Origin: Bacteroidota bacterium
Lineage (GTDB): Bacteria > Bacteroidota > Bacteroidia > Chitinophagales > Chitinophagaceae
Length of the DNA stretch: 64,000 bases
Assembly (NCBI GenBank): GCA_018267515.1
Contig: JAFDYJ010000017.1
Coordinates: 124,001-188,000, forward strand
Direction of reading: 5' to 3'
In this document: positions 1 through 8,924 of the stretch, piece after piece
Layout of the letters: each line of letters begins with the position of its first letter
How positions within the stretch are numbered: position 1 is the first letter of the stretch
Notes under the pieces: model-generated
What the model saw: only the letters and a program-made list of their open reading frames with translations
Databases searched by the model: none
Told to the model about the DNA's origin: nothing
Program-made: the position numbers and the translations under genes

Positions 1-2064
1 ATTATTTCTTCACTGCTGTTTATAGTTCAATCTATCAGGAAAAAAGGAAAGTTATATCAATGGATAGACAAACACTTGCCCTCCGTCACCCCTACTTTAA
101 ATGAATTGTTTGCCGCTAATGTCAATCGAAAGAAATTTTATGGCGCTGTGGGCTTTTCAATGGGAGTAGAGCTTTCGGGAATGATCCACATTTATATAGC
201 CATGCTGGCTTTAGGAGTACAGCCCTCTTTCGGAGCCGCTGCAGGAGCGTATATTATTTCAATTACCATGATGGTTATTTCTCCCTTTCTTCGGGGGCTG
301 GGTGCAGTGGAGCTTTCTATGGTTTACGTCCTGCAGCAATACGGTTACAGCTCTGTTGATTCGCTTTCTATTACTTTACTATACAGAATTTTTGAATTCT
401 GGTTACCCTTGTTGGCAGGCTTTTTATCCTTTGCCTGGAAAGGGAGAAAAATATTTTTACGACTGGCACCGGCTTTACTCACTTTTTTGCTGGGAATAAT
501 TAATATCATTTCTGTTGTAACGCCGCCTTTAACGGATCGCCTGCATTTACTCAGGGAATATCTTCCTTTAGCTACCATCAGAACATCCAACCTGCTGGTT
601 TTATTTATAGGCATTGCCCTGCTGGTGATTTCTGCGTTTCTTTTCCGGGGTTTACGAAATGCCTGGATACTGGCATTATCCCTTTCGATAATATCACTGA
701 TTGGTCACCTGACAAAAGCTCTCGATTATGAAGAGGCAATTATTGCCGCACTCACTGTTACCGTTTTAATTACTACCGCTTCACAATACCGTATTCATAG
801 CAGTAATAAATGGATCCAGACAGGTTTAAAAACCGCCCTGATCAGCATTGCTGCAGTGGCGCTTTTTGGATTTATCAGCTTTTATTTCATTGATAAAAAA
901 CATTTCAACGAAGATTTCACCTGGCAGCAATCTTTGTTGCATACATTTAAAAGTTTTTTATTGATCACTGACAACAGCTTGCACCCGGTTACAAGATTTG
1001 GACATGAATTTATTGAAATAATAAGAGCTCTCGGGTTTATAACCTGGGGATTCTTATTATTCATGCTGATAAGGCCTAACCTCAGGAAACATGTAAAGGA
1101 GAATAATAATAAAGAAAGAGCTGCTTTGCTTTTAAGTGATTTCGGAAATTCATCAGTAGATTATTTCAAACTATATAGAGATAAACTTTATTTTTTTTCT
1201 GAGCAAAACGACGGATTTATCGCCTACCGTGTTTCCCGTGGCTTTGCAGTAGTTTTGGAAGCTCCGGTGTGTGCTCCTGAAAATAAGATAGCCGTGTTGG
1301 AAGAATTCGAACTGCAATGTCACAGGATGGGGCTTAAACCTGCATTTTATCGTGTTGATGAAAACAGCATACCCTGGTTTAACCAGTTAAAGAAACAAAA
1401 GCTGATGATCGGGCAGGAAGCAATTTTAGAATTAGAAAAATTTAACCTGGAAGGAAGAGATAAAAAATCGCTGCGAAATGGCTTAAACAGTCTTCAGAAA
1501 AAGGGATTTACATGTGTGATAAATAAGGCTCCGCACAAACCGGAATTTCTTTCTGAATTAAAAAAAGTGTCTGATGAATGGCTGGAAAGTATCGGCAAAA
1601 GAGAATACATTTTTTCGCAGGGAATGTTCGATCAAAATGAGTTGAAAGCACAGGACATCATTTCACTTCATGATGACCGTAATTCCATTAAAGCTTTTCT
1701 AAATATTATACCCGATTATGCAGAAGACGAATGCACATATGACCTTATACGAAAAACAAACGATGCGCCGGGTGCGGCAATGGATGCTCTTATCATCAAA
1801 CTGATAGAATATGCTAAAGAAAAGAATCAATTATTTCTGAACCTGGGGCTGGTTCCGCTTAGTGGCATCACCGAACCGGACAATACTGCCGAGCAGATTA
1901 TTAAAATAGCGGCAGAAAAAATAAAACGATTCCAGCATTACAAAGGCTTGAGAGAGTTCAAAGAAAAATATGCTACCCTTTGGGAAAACAAATATTTGAT
2001 ATATAACAATGATTTTGACCTATTACAATTACCTATCGCAATAAACCAGGTAATGAAAGTATGA
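1..2064 (+). CDS. mprF: MprF-like lysylphosphatidylglycerol synthase/flippase (5' end outside window)
   Basis: The frame is open from the first base of the window, so this is the 3' part of a gene; a TTG at 76 is only the first possible start inside the window, not a real one. About 687 residues are visible against 840-880 usual for the family, so roughly 150-190 N-terminal residues (early flippase helices) are missing. The first half is a run of hydrophobic helices. The last ~300 residues form the cytosolic DUF2156/LPG-synthase domain, with the PGAAMDALIIKLIEYAKE and LNLGLVPLSG segments. Known family role: transfer of an aminoacyl group from tRNA to phosphatidylglycerol and flipping of the product, which lowers surface charge and gives resistance to cationic peptides. 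It overlaps the next gene by 4 bp (ATGA), so the two are translationally coupled. The exact aminoacyl group is not visible. Confidence 0.88.
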   Translation: MISSLLFIVQSIRKKGKLYQWIDKHLPSVTPTLNELFAANVNRKKFYGAVGFSMGVELSGMIHIYIAMLALGVQPSFGAAAGAYIISITMMVISPFLRGLGAVELSMVYVLQQYGYSSVDSLSITLLYRIFEFWLPLLAGFLSFAWKGRKIFLRLAPALLTFLLGIINIISVVTPPLTDRLHLLREYLPLATIRTSNLLVLFIGIALLVISAFLFRGLRNAWILALSLSIISLIGHLTKALDYEEAIIAALTVTVLITTASQYRIHSSNKWIQTGLKTALISIAAVALFGFISFYFIDKKHFNEDFTWQQSLLHTFKSFLLITDNSLHPVTRFGHEFIEIIRALGFITWGFLLFMLIRPNLRKHVKENNNKERAALLLSDFGNSSVDYFKLYRDKLYFFSEQNDGFIAYRVSRGFAVVLEAPVCAPENKIAVLEEFELQCHRMGLKPAFYRVDENSIPWFNQLKKQKLMIGQEAILELEKFNLEGRDKKSLRNGLNSLQKKGFTCVINKAPHKPEFLSELKKVSDEWLESIGKREYIFSQGMFDQNELKAQDIISLHDDRNSIKAFLNIIPDYAEDECTYDLIRKTNDAPGAAMDALIIKLIEYAKEKNQLFLNLGLVPLSGITEPDNTAEQIIKIAAEKIKRFQHYKGLREFKEKYATLWENKYLIYNNDFDLLQLPIAINQVMKV

Positions 2065-2732
2065 AGAAATTTTTTTACACTTTGATGTTGCCGGTTATAA
2101 TATCCGGTTCATCCTTCGCCCAGTCCGGTAATTTGCCGATACGTGAATGGAGTGCCAATACATCAACACCCTTTGTCCTTTACATAAGTGGGGATGGTGG
2201 ATTCAATGGGTTTTCTACTGATTTATGCAAAGAAATAAATAATGAAGGTTATCAGGTTACCGCTATCAATGCCAAAAATTATTTCTGGGATAAAAAGACT
2301 CCCGAACAAACTACAACAGATATTTCATCCTATTTGTTTCAAATATTTAATAACAGGACAAACCAGCAATTGGTTTTAATCGGATATTCTTTTGGAGCCG
2401 ATGTAATGCCTTTTATTGTAAACAAGCTTCCGGATTTCATAAAAAATAAATTGTTGAGTGTGCTTTTATTAGCCCCATCGACTTCCACGGATTTTGAAAT
2501 TCATTGGTCCGATATTTTTGGAGGTCATACAAAAAGGAGTATGGATGTGGTAGCGGAGATAAATAAAATGAATGTGCCACGGGCTGTGATTCTTATGGGA
2601 GAGAGTGAAGCAAATGATTTTCCATTAAAAACAATACACACAAAAAACTATACTGTAGAAATCCTTCCCGGCAGTCATCATTTTGCCGGTGATACGGATG
2701 AATTAGTAAAGAAAATGATGAAGTATTTTTAA
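2061..2732 (+). CDS. AcvB/VirJ-like periplasmic alpha/beta hydrolase, probable aminoacyl-PG hydrolase
   Basis: A 223-residue protein with a signal peptide (residues 1-20, cleavage after SSFA) and an alpha/beta-hydrolase fold. The nucleophile elbow is GYSFG with Ser110, and a C-terminal GSHHF segment provides the likely catalytic His206 or His207. An early SGDGG segment (residues 43-47) is typical of the VirJ family (PF06057). In Agrobacterium, AcvB is encoded beside lpiA (an mprF homologue) and hydrolyses lysyl-phosphatidylglycerol in the periplasm. The 4-bp overlap with the mprF-like gene here repeats that pairing, so I infer a synthesis/turnover pair for aminoacylated lipid. It corresponds to the C-terminal VirJ-length part rather than the longer AcvB. 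Substrate assignment rests on context. Confidence 0.8.
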   Translation: MKKFFYTLMLPVIISGSSFAQSGNLPIREWSANTSTPFVLYISGDGGFNGFSTDLCKEINNEGYQVTAINAKNYFWDKKTPEQTTTDISSYLFQIFNNRTNQQLVLIGYSFGADVMPFIVNKLPDFIKNKLLSVLLLAPSTSTDFEIHWSDIFGGHTKRSMDVVAEINKMNVPRAVILMGESEANDFPLKTIHTKNYTVEILPGSHHFAGDTDELVKKMMKYF

Positions 2733-2804
2733 TAAAGGAGGAAGTAGCGTTATAGCATTGATGATATATCCCCTTGTTTAAACATTGCTTACTTTTAAAC
2801 TCCA

Positions 2805-3650
2805 ATGTTAATCAAACAACTCATTAAAACCGGCCGGCTGCTTTATGGAATCAGTATCGCTGCCGTTGGGGTGCATCAATTAATTATTAAAGAATTCCGC
2901 CCGGAAATTTTACCTGCTTTTCCCTCCTTAGTAAATAAAATTATTTTTTTCCCGACACTTACTGGAGTTGTTTTGTTATTTTCCGGAATCATCATTTCAG
3001 GAATCATCAAAATCAATACTCTCTTTAAAAGAAAGGTCTGCCTTTATTTAGGCTTTGGCTTCCTGGTGCTGTTTATTTTTTGCCAACTACCTTTTATCTT
3101 GATTTTTAACCCGGATAAACTTTCCGGGCTGGATACCTGGTTCGGGGCTGCCGAAGAATTAGCTTATAGTGGCGGCGCCTTTGTCATGGCTGGCTCTTTT
3201 TCAAAGAACAATCATTCAGAAAGGGGGCAAAACAAATTTAATTTGTTCTTAGAAAAACTGATCCTCTTTGGAAGAATCTTCTTCTCGGCACTTATGATAT
3301 TATTCGGGTGTAGTCATTTTGTCTTTACTGATATTATTTCCACTATGGTTCCGGATTTTTTTGGCGTGCCTTTGTTCTGGACTTATTTTGCAGGAGCCGC
3401 TCTTGTAGCTGCCGGCATTGCTATTATTTTAAAAATATGGATAAGATCGGTTGCTTTTCTTTTAGCAATCATGCTTTTTCTTTTCTTTATCTTCTTTCAT
3501 ATCCCTGACGCCATAGCGAATCCTACAGTTGGGGGAGGTAATGAAATTATACGGGCATCTGTTGCCCTGATGTTTTGCGGTATTGCATTGGTGATTGCAT
3601 TCACAAATACAAATAATACCAAAATAATTGAGAGATACAGTTTCCGGTAA
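2805..3650 (+). CDS. DoxX-like membrane protein, internally duplicated
   Basis: A 281-residue integral membrane protein with two similar halves (about residues 1-135 and 145-275), each with about four hydrophobic helices. Each half opens with a G-R-hh-x-G/A-hh-hh-G-x-H/Q pattern: GRLLYGISIAAVGVHQ in the first and GRIFFSALMILFGCSH in the second. This resembles the DoxX/DUF417 group of four-helix proteins, here fused in tandem. No catalytic residues are apparent and the function is unknown. It starts 72 bp after the hydrolase gene, and a strong hairpin follows its stop codon, so it is probably the last gene of the mprF-like operon. Confidence 0.65.
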   Translation: MLIKQLIKTGRLLYGISIAAVGVHQLIIKEFRPEILPAFPSLVNKIIFFPTLTGVVLLFSGIIISGIIKINTLFKRKVCLYLGFGFLVLFIFCQLPFILIFNPDKLSGLDTWFGAAEELAYSGGAFVMAGSFSKNNHSERGQNKFNLFLEKLILFGRIFFSALMILFGCSHFVFTDIISTMVPDFFGVPLFWTYFAGAALVAAGIAIILKIWIRSVAFLLAIMLFLFFIFFHIPDAIANPTVGGGNEIIRASVALMFCGIALVIAFTNTNNTKIIERYSFR

Positions 3651-3689
3651 TTTTTACATGTCCCGCTTATACTTCCGGGCTTGTAAAAA
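3651..3689. terminator. Bidirectional hairpin terminator between convergent genes
   Basis: TTTTTACA (3651-3658) pairs with TGTAAAAA (3682-3689), and an inner CCCG/CGGG stem extends the hairpin. T-runs on both strands suit termination of the DoxX-like gene from the left and of the histidine kinase gene from the right. Confidence 0.7.
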
Positions 3690-3725
3690 TGGCTGCACTA
3701 GCCATGAAGCGGATAACCGGGGATG

Positions 3726-5075
3726 TTAATTCCCAAATTGAAGAAGGAATGCAGTTCCTTCCCCTTCCACACTTTGCACATGAATATTCCCTTTGTGCAG
3801 CATCATAATTTGTTTGCAAAGGCTGAGACCGATACCGCCCCCGCTTTTTTTAGTACTGAAAAAAGGAATAAAAATTTTATCCAGTAATTCCTCCGGCATT
3901 CCGTTTCCATTATCCGCAACCTTGATAATTATTTTATTATTGTCCGAAATATAGGCGGATAAAATAATCCTGGGTTCGGGTTTCTCTTTTACCGCTTCCA
4001 TGGCGTTCAGCATTAAATTAATCATAACCTGCTCCAGCAAATCTGTATCTACTTCCAATGAAATATCAGTATCTTTTAAAATGGTTTCCAGTTCAATGTT
4101 TTTTTGCTCTGCTGTAGGCTGCATCAGTTGCAGCAGGTTTTCAAAAATATCTCGTACATAAACCTTTTTTAGGTTCAGCCTGGTAATCTTGTTAAGACTG
4201 CGGTAGGTCTCTGCAAACTTCAACAACCCTTCACTTCTTCTTTTAATAGTTTCTATGCCTAACTCCAGGTCATCCACAGCGCCGGAATCATTATTGAGTT
4301 CAGAAACGGATTGTTGCAGGCGATGCTTCAATGTTTCTGCCAATGATGAAATAGGAGCAATGGAATTCATGATTTCATGCGTCAACACACTCAGCAGTTT
4401 TTGCCAGGCTTTTGACTCGGTTTCATCCAACGCCTCGTTTACATTTTGAAATGCAATCAGTTTACAGATATTTCCCTCAATCTGAAAAGCGGTTGCCGAT
4501 AATAATATTTTAAATGAATTTTTATCCGGATGAGCTGTAGCAATCCTGCTGTTTCCCGGTCGCAATGAAATAACGCTATCATAAAGCCCGGCGTCTCTTT
4601 TACCCAGCGAATGAATTGTTTTCAGGTAAGGTAATTGCAACATTTTTTTCAATGATTCATTCATCCATATTACTTCGCCGGTAGATTCCATATAAGAAAG
4701 AATTCCCGTATCCACCAGCTCCAGAATTTTTTGGACATACTGATATTGCGTTTCCTTCTCCTTACTCATACTCTTTAAGGTGCTGTTGATTTCATTAAAA
4801 CCTTTGCGCAGGGGCTGTACTTCTGCAGGGGCATGCTTCACATCAAAGTGTCTTGAGAAATCCCGGTAATGAATGGATTCCACAAATTGATCCAGTTCTT
4901 CTTTTGTTTTGCGATAAAAGCGAAACATATCAATAAACTCATAAATAGCAATGGGAAGGATGAACAGTAAATAAACATACAGTCCTTTTACTAGTAACAA
5001 TGCGGTAATAAAAAGTGTTGCAAACATCAGCAGCACTCTCAGTAAAATCCTCCATTCGTACTTTTTAAATATCAT
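3726..5075 (-). CDS. NtrY-like sensor histidine kinase
   Basis: A 449-residue membrane kinase. Two hydrophobic helices lie at about residues 9-50, followed by a HAMP-like linker and a PAS-like domain (about 110-215). The dimerisation/phosphoacceptor box LTHEIMNSIAPISS has His233, with LMLNAMEAV as the N box, DNGNGMPEE as G1 and GGGIGLSLCKQ as G2. It overlaps the upstream response regulator gene by 11 bp, so the two are co-translated partners. Known role of the family: autophosphorylation on His and transfer to the regulator. The signal is unknown, but the divergent export operon next door suggests envelope stress or a toxic compound. Confidence 0.9.
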   Translation of the reverse strand: MIFKKYEWRILLRVLLMFATLFITALLLVKGLYVYLLFILPIAIYEFIDMFRFYRKTKEELDQFVESIHYRDFSRHFDVKHAPAEVQPLRKGFNEINSTLKSMSKEKETQYQYVQKILELVDTGILSYMESTGEVIWMNESLKKMLQLPYLKTIHSLGKRDAGLYDSVISLRPGNSRIATAHPDKNSFKILLSATAFQIEGNICKLIAFQNVNEALDETESKAWQKLLSVLTHEIMNSIAPISSLAETLKHRLQQSVSELNNDSGAVDDLELGIETIKRRSEGLLKFAETYRSLNKITRLNLKKVYVRDIFENLLQLMQPTAEQKNIELETILKDTDISLEVDTDLLEQVMINLMLNAMEAVKEKPEPRIILSAYISDNNKIIIKVADNGNGMPEELLDKIFIPFFSTKKSGGGIGLSLCKQIMMLHKGNIHVQSVEGEGTAFLLQFGN

Positions 5076-6423
5076 ATTTGCTTAGTCTCCTGTATAATGC
5101 CGTTCGGGTCAATCCTAATTCCTTCGCCGCTTTGGTGATATTACCATTATGCTTTTCAATCACTTTCAGGATCGTATTTTTTTCAATTGCGCTCAACTTG
5201 AATTCAGTGGGCTCCGAAGCCGATGCTGCCGGAGATTCTATCGGAGAAAAAATAAGATCGCTGTCTTTTAATATATCATTATCCGACATGATTACAGCTC
5301 TCTCCACGGTATATTGCAATTCTCTTACATTGCCCGGATAGTGATAGCTCAATAATTTATCCAAAGCTTTTGAATCAAAATCCATCATTCGTTTCATATA
5401 CTTATTTCCATAAATGCGACTGAAATGCTTTGCCAGTAAAATAATATCATTCCCTCTTTTGCGCAGCGGTGGCACCATGATCTCCACTGTATTGATCCGG
5501 TAAATGAGATCTTTTCGAAAACGATTTTCGTTTGCCAGTTCATTCAATGGGAGGTTGGTAGCACAGATCAAACGAATATCTATCGGTGTGGCTTCATTGC
5601 TGCCCAATTTGCTTACCTGCCGGTTTTGCAATACGCTTAATAGTTTTGCCTGCAGATGCAATGGAATATTACCGATTTCATCAAGAAACAAGGTTCCCCC
5701 GTTTGCCGCCTCAAATCTTCCTATGCGATCTTCTCTGGCATCGGTGAATGCTCCCTTCTTATGCCCAAACAATTCACTTTCGAATAAAGTTTCAGTCAAT
5801 GCTCCCACATCTACTTTAATAAAAGGTTTATTGGCTCTCAGGGATTGTTGATGAATTGCTTTTGCAATCAGATCTTTACCCGTTCCGTTTTCTCCGAGTA
5901 TTAAAATATTAGCATCGGTGGGAGCAATCTTTTCTATTTTTAAAAATATATCCTGCATCACTTCTGATTCGCCAATCAGTTCTGACCCTATAACAGCATC
6001 GGCAGGCAGTGAATTGCGGGCAATGGTTTTATCGCTTTTCCTTTTCAATGTTTCACGGATCAGCGAAAGTAATTTTTCATTATGCCAGGGCTTTACCACA
6101 AAATCTGAAGCACCTTCTTTTAATGAACGTACGGCCAGATCAATATCACCGTATGCTGTAATCATAATCACAGCTGCATCCGATCCCATCTTTTTAATTT
6201 CGTTGAGCCAGAAAATTCCTTCATTTCCTGTATTCACCGGGCTTTTAAAATTCATATCCAGCAGGATCAAATCAAATTTATTTTTTAATAAATGTCCACG
6301 AAGATTCTCAGGATTTTTTTCAGTCATTACATCCTTCGACTCTGTCTTTAATAATAAACGTACTGCTGTGAGTACATCAGGATCATCATCAACCACTAAT
6401 ACAGAAGCGTTTTTTAACAACAT
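5065..6423 (-). CDS. Sigma-54-dependent response regulator (NtrC/AtoC type)
   Basis: A 452-residue three-domain activator. The receiver domain has acidic residues VDDD near the start and phosphoacceptor Asp56. The AAA+ domain has Walker A GENGTGKD (177-184), the sigma-54 contact loop GAFTDA (224-229) and Walker B TLFLDEIG. A Fis-type helix-turn-helix sits at the C-terminus (TKAAKELGLTRTALYRRL). The intact GAFTDA loop means it should open sigma-54 promoters from upstream sites. The probable sites are the GTAC-N6-TGTCCG-N5-GTAC elements at 6535 and 28829. It is first in a two-gene operon with the kinase. Confidence 0.93.
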   Translation of the reverse strand: MLLKNASVLVVDDDPDVLTAVRLLLKTESKDVMTEKNPENLRGHLLKNKFDLILLDMNFKSPVNTGNEGIFWLNEIKKMGSDAAVIMITAYGDIDLAVRSLKEGASDFVVKPWHNEKLLSLIRETLKRKSDKTIARNSLPADAVIGSELIGESEVMQDIFLKIEKIAPTDANILILGENGTGKDLIAKAIHQQSLRANKPFIKVDVGALTETLFESELFGHKKGAFTDAREDRIGRFEAANGGTLFLDEIGNIPLHLQAKLLSVLQNRQVSKLGSNEATPIDIRLICATNLPLNELANENRFRKDLIYRINTVEIMVPPLRKRGNDIILLAKHFSRIYGNKYMKRMMDFDSKALDKLLSYHYPGNVRELQYTVERAVIMSDNDILKDSDLIFSPIESPAASASEPTEFKLSAIEKNTILKVIEKHNGNITKAAKELGLTRTALYRRLSKYDI

Positions 6424-6534
6424 AATTTTAATTCAATTGAGTTGAATGGAGGGCAACTGCAATTATACCATAATTGCAAAGCTATGGCAACTAATTTTTT
6501 ACAATGAAAAGAAGAAAAAAACTGTATCAAAAGC

Positions 6535-6559
6535 GTACACCGGTTGTCCGAATTGGTAC
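6535..6559 (+). promoter_or_regulatory. Upstream activator site 1 (GTAC-N6-TGTCCG-N5-GTAC)
   Basis: The sequence reads GTAC, six bases, TGTCCG, five bases, GTAC. The same order and spacing recurs at 28829-28853 before the second ATPase gene. Here it lies in the divergent region between the sigma-54 regulator gene and the adaptor gene, so it could serve both. Its right edge is 54 bp upstream of the GG of the candidate sigma-54 promoter, identical to the second copy. I infer it is the binding site of the adjacent NtrC-type regulator. Confidence 0.7.
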
Positions 6560-6610
6560 GTTTTAATTGCAGGTGAATTTACAAATGCCTGCAAATCAAA
6601 GAATGATAAA

Positions 6611-6627
6611 CTGGCATATTCTTCCAA
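6611..6627 (+). promoter_or_regulatory. Candidate sigma-54 promoter of the adaptor gene
   Basis: CTGGCATATTCTTCCA matches the -24 part (YTGGCA) well but has TTCC where TTGC is expected at -12. Alone it would be weak. Support comes from its distance to the activator site, which equals that at the stronger promoter at 28905. Transcription would begin near 6638, which rules out translation starts upstream of that. Confidence 0.45.
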
Positions 6628-6658
6628 TAGATGTTTATGAATTTCTCATGTATTTAAA

Positions 6659-6690
6659 ACGGCCCGTAACTTCAGCCCTATACGGGTCGT
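6659..6690 (+). promoter_or_regulatory. Stable hairpin in the predicted 5' leader
   Basis: ACGGCCCGTA (6659-6668) and TACGGGTCGT (6681-6690) pair over ten positions with one G-U wobble, around a 12-base loop. It sits between the inferred transcription start and the GTG start of the adaptor. It could affect mRNA stability or initiation, or be an inserted palindrome. Confidence 0.5.
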
Positions 6691-6722
6691 TTCATTCAAA
6701 GGACAAAATAAAACATCAGATT

Positions 6723-7976
6723 GTGGACAGAGTAATCGCAAAAAAGAAATGGAGTAAAAAAAGAATCCTGACTATTGCCGGTATCGCTGCTGTAGTTCTG
6801 CTGGTCGCAGCCAGTTATTATTATACATCCGGCAAAAGCAAATTAAATGTTGATGCAGATCGCATCAGCATCAGCGAAGTAAAGAAAGGCTCATTCCAGG
6901 AATTCATCCCGGTAAATGGAGTGGTAATGCCGCTAACCACAATTTATCTCGATGCATTAGAAGGAGGCCGGGTAGAGGAAAAATATGTAGAAGACGGGGC
7001 TATTATGAAAAAAGGTGCCCCCATTTTGCGATTGAGTAATACGGATCTTGAATTGAATTTATTATCACAACAGTCAAATGTTTATAATACACTTACGCAA
7101 ATGCAGATTGCCCGTAATGCTGCTCAGCAAAACACCGTTTCCAAGCTGAACCAGATGACAGATGTGGAAAGTGCATTAAAAGAGGCCGAGCGGATTTACA
7201 ACCTGAATAAGAGTTTATATCAACAAAAAGCAATCGGTTTGCAGGAGTTCAAAAAATCTGAAAACGACTATAATTACTACCTGCAAAAGAAAGACCTGAC
7301 CAAACAATTGCTGAAGCAGGATTCCATTACCAACGAACAACAGGTGGACCAGGCCAAACAATCCTACCAGGGCTCGCAGGATGCGTTATCACTTTTCAGA
7401 AAAAAAGTGGGTGACCTGATAGTAAGAGCACCGATTGACGGGCAACTTACTTCATTGGATGCTGAAATAGGCCAGAGCAAAAATAAAGGCGAACGTTTGG
7501 GACAGATTGATGTATTGGATGGTTTCAAAGTAAGAGTGGATATTGATGAACATTATATTTCCCGTATTTATAACGGGCTGATGGGGGAATTCACTTTTGC
7601 GGATAAAGATTATAAATTAAAGATTATAAAAGTTTATACACAAGTAACCAATGGACGTTTCCAGGTGGATATGGCATTCGTAGATGGAACACCGCAGGGA
7701 ATTCGTCGTGGGCAAACTTTGCAAATCAGGTTGGCATTGAGTGATGAAACACAAGCTTTGTTAGTGGCAAAAGGAGGCTTCTATCAGCAAACCGGTGGCA
7801 ACTGGATTTTTAAAGTAAGTGATAATGGAAATACAGCTTACCGGGTAGATATTCAACTGGGCCGTCAAAACCCGGATTATTATGAAGTGTTGAGTGGATT
7901 GAAGCCCGGCGACAAAGTGGTTACTTCCAGCTATGAGAACTATGGAAATATGCAGGAGCTTGTTTTAAAAAAATAA
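6723..7976 (+). CDS. HlyD/RND-type periplasmic adaptor subunit
   Basis: From GTG 6723 the protein has 417 residues. It opens with a basic cytoplasmic stretch (VDRVIAKKKW), then one membrane anchor (RILTIAGIAAVVLLVAA), a lipoyl/barrel-sandwich half (EGGRVEEKYVEDGAIMKKG), a long coiled-coil hairpin (about residues 100-230) and the second lipoyl half (IVRAPIDGQLTSLDAEIG). A beta-barrel and membrane-proximal domain follow, ending LKPGDKVVTSSYENYG. The family bridges an inner-membrane ABC permease and a TolC-like channel. I chose the GTG because longer frames (TTG 6567, ATG 6648) either precede the inferred transcription start or run through the leader hairpin. ATG 6648 remains possible. It heads the export operon. 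Confidence 0.9.
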   Translation: MDRVIAKKKWSKKRILTIAGIAAVVLLVAASYYYTSGKSKLNVDADRISISEVKKGSFQEFIPVNGVVMPLTTIYLDALEGGRVEEKYVEDGAIMKKGAPILRLSNTDLELNLLSQQSNVYNTLTQMQIARNAAQQNTVSKLNQMTDVESALKEAERIYNLNKSLYQQKAIGLQEFKKSENDYNYYLQKKDLTKQLLKQDSITNEQQVDQAKQSYQGSQDALSLFRKKVGDLIVRAPIDGQLTSLDAEIGQSKNKGERLGQIDVLDGFKVRVDIDEHYISRIYNGLMGEFTFADKDYKLKIIKVYTQVTNGRFQVDMAFVDGTPQGIRRGQTLQIRLALSDETQALLVAKGGFYQQTGGNWIFKVSDNGNTAYRVDIQLGRQNPDYYEVLSGLKPGDKVVTSSYENYGNMQELVLKK

Positions 7977-7998
7977 TCATTCTCTTATATCAACTGTT

Positions 7999-8199
7999 AT
8001 GAAAATTAAAATATTTTACCTGCTCATGTTGATCTGCAGCCTGAGCGTTATTTCAACAGCTAAATCATCCGGCAACTGTTGTAAAAATATGAACAACACT
8101 AAGGAAGGATCCGATTTGCAGCAATCCCTGAATCCTGCTCCAAAAAGCGGGTTAGGCTTTGATCTTTCTCCTTTACAATTTTTTGTATTCAACCTTTAA
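7999..8199 (+). CDS. Small secreted peptide of unknown function
   Basis: A 66-residue frame with a good signal peptide (MKIKIF then a hydrophobic core, probable cleavage after VISTA). It leaves a mature peptide of about 45 residues with a vicinal Cys pair (NCCKN) and a hydrophobic C-terminal tail (SPLQFFVFNL). It fits tightly between the adaptor gene (22-bp gap) and the ATPase gene (37-bp gap) on the same strand. I do not recognise a family. It could be a cargo, a signal peptide sensed or exported by the system, or a small accessory subunit. The signal sequence and placement favour a real gene. Confidence 0.6.
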   Translation: MKIKIFYLLMLICSLSVISTAKSSGNCCKNMNNTKEGSDLQQSLNPAPKSGLGFDLSPLQFFVFNL

Positions 8200-8236
8200 A
8201 TTTTTCAATATCAACATTCATTTTAAATAAAATACA

Positions 8237-8914
8237 ATGATCAAAATCACCAATCTCGAAAAAATTTATAGAACGGAAGAAGTGGAAACAGTTGCATTAA
8301 ATAAACTTTCCATCGAAGTAAAAGGCGGAGAATTTGTAGCAGTAATGGGACCTTCCGGCTGTGGCAAGTCCACATTGCTTAATATCCTCGGTTTGCTGGA
8401 CGATCCTGATGCCGGCAGCTTTGTTTTTAATGGAATTGAAGTGGCAAAATTTAATGAGAGAAAAAGAGCCGATCTCAGGAAACATAATATTGGTTTTGTA
8501 TTTCAAAGTTTTAATCTCATAGATGAACTCACCGTTTTTGAAAATGTAGAGTTGCCTCTTATTTATACCGGCGTTAAATCTGCAGACAGAAAAAAAAGAG
8601 TGGAAGAAGTGCTGGATAAAGTGCAGATCATGCATCGCCGCAATCACTATCCACAACAACTTTCCGGTGGCCAGCAGCAGCGTGTAGCCGTAGCGAGAGC
8701 AGTAGTGAATAGTCCAAAGCTGATACTGGCGGATGAACCTACCGGTAACCTGGACAGCAGCAATGGAAATGAAGTGATGCAAATGCTGACTGACCTGAAT
8801 GAACAGGGAACAACAATTGTAATGGTGACGCACAGTGAGCATGATGCCCGTTACAGTCACCGCATTATTCGTATGCTGGATGGACAAACAGTGTTGGAAA
8901 ATATTATGGTGTGA
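8237..8914 (+). CDS. ABC transporter ATPase, LolD/MacB type
   Basis: A 225-residue ATPase with all motifs intact: Walker [11 protein letters not shown]-loop in VFQSFN, signature [14 protein letters not shown], Walker [10 protein letters not shown] followed by the D-loop NLDS, and the H-loop THSEHD. The LolD/MacB/FtsE class powers FtsX-like permeases that extrude or move substrates from the periplasmic side. It directly precedes the eight permease genes and is the likely motor for some or all of them. Confidence 0.93.
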   Translation: MIKITNLEKIYRTEEVETVALNKLSIEVKGGEFVAVMGPSGCGKSTLLNILGLLDDPDAGSFVFNGIEVAKFNERKRADLRKHNIGFVFQSFNLIDELTVFENVELPLIYTGVKSADRKKRVEEVLDKVQIMHRRNHYPQQLSGGQQQRVAVARAVVNSPKLILADEPTGNLDSSNGNEVMQMLTDLNEQGTTIVMVTHSEHDARYSHRIIRMLDGQTVLENIMV

Positions 8915-8924
8915 AAAAGCAATT

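Noticed and set aside
6474-6491. Sigma-54 promoter on the minus strand for the regulator gene
   Set aside because: GTTGCCATAGCTTTGCA has a good -12 but no GG at the right distance; spacing or sequence fails either way.
6446-6640. Short open frame in the divergent control region
   Set aside because: It overlaps the activator site and promoter and has no recognisable signal or domain.
6567-6722. Longer adaptor protein
   Set aside because: The added residues are not family-like, precede or straddle the inferred transcription start, and cover the leader hairpin.
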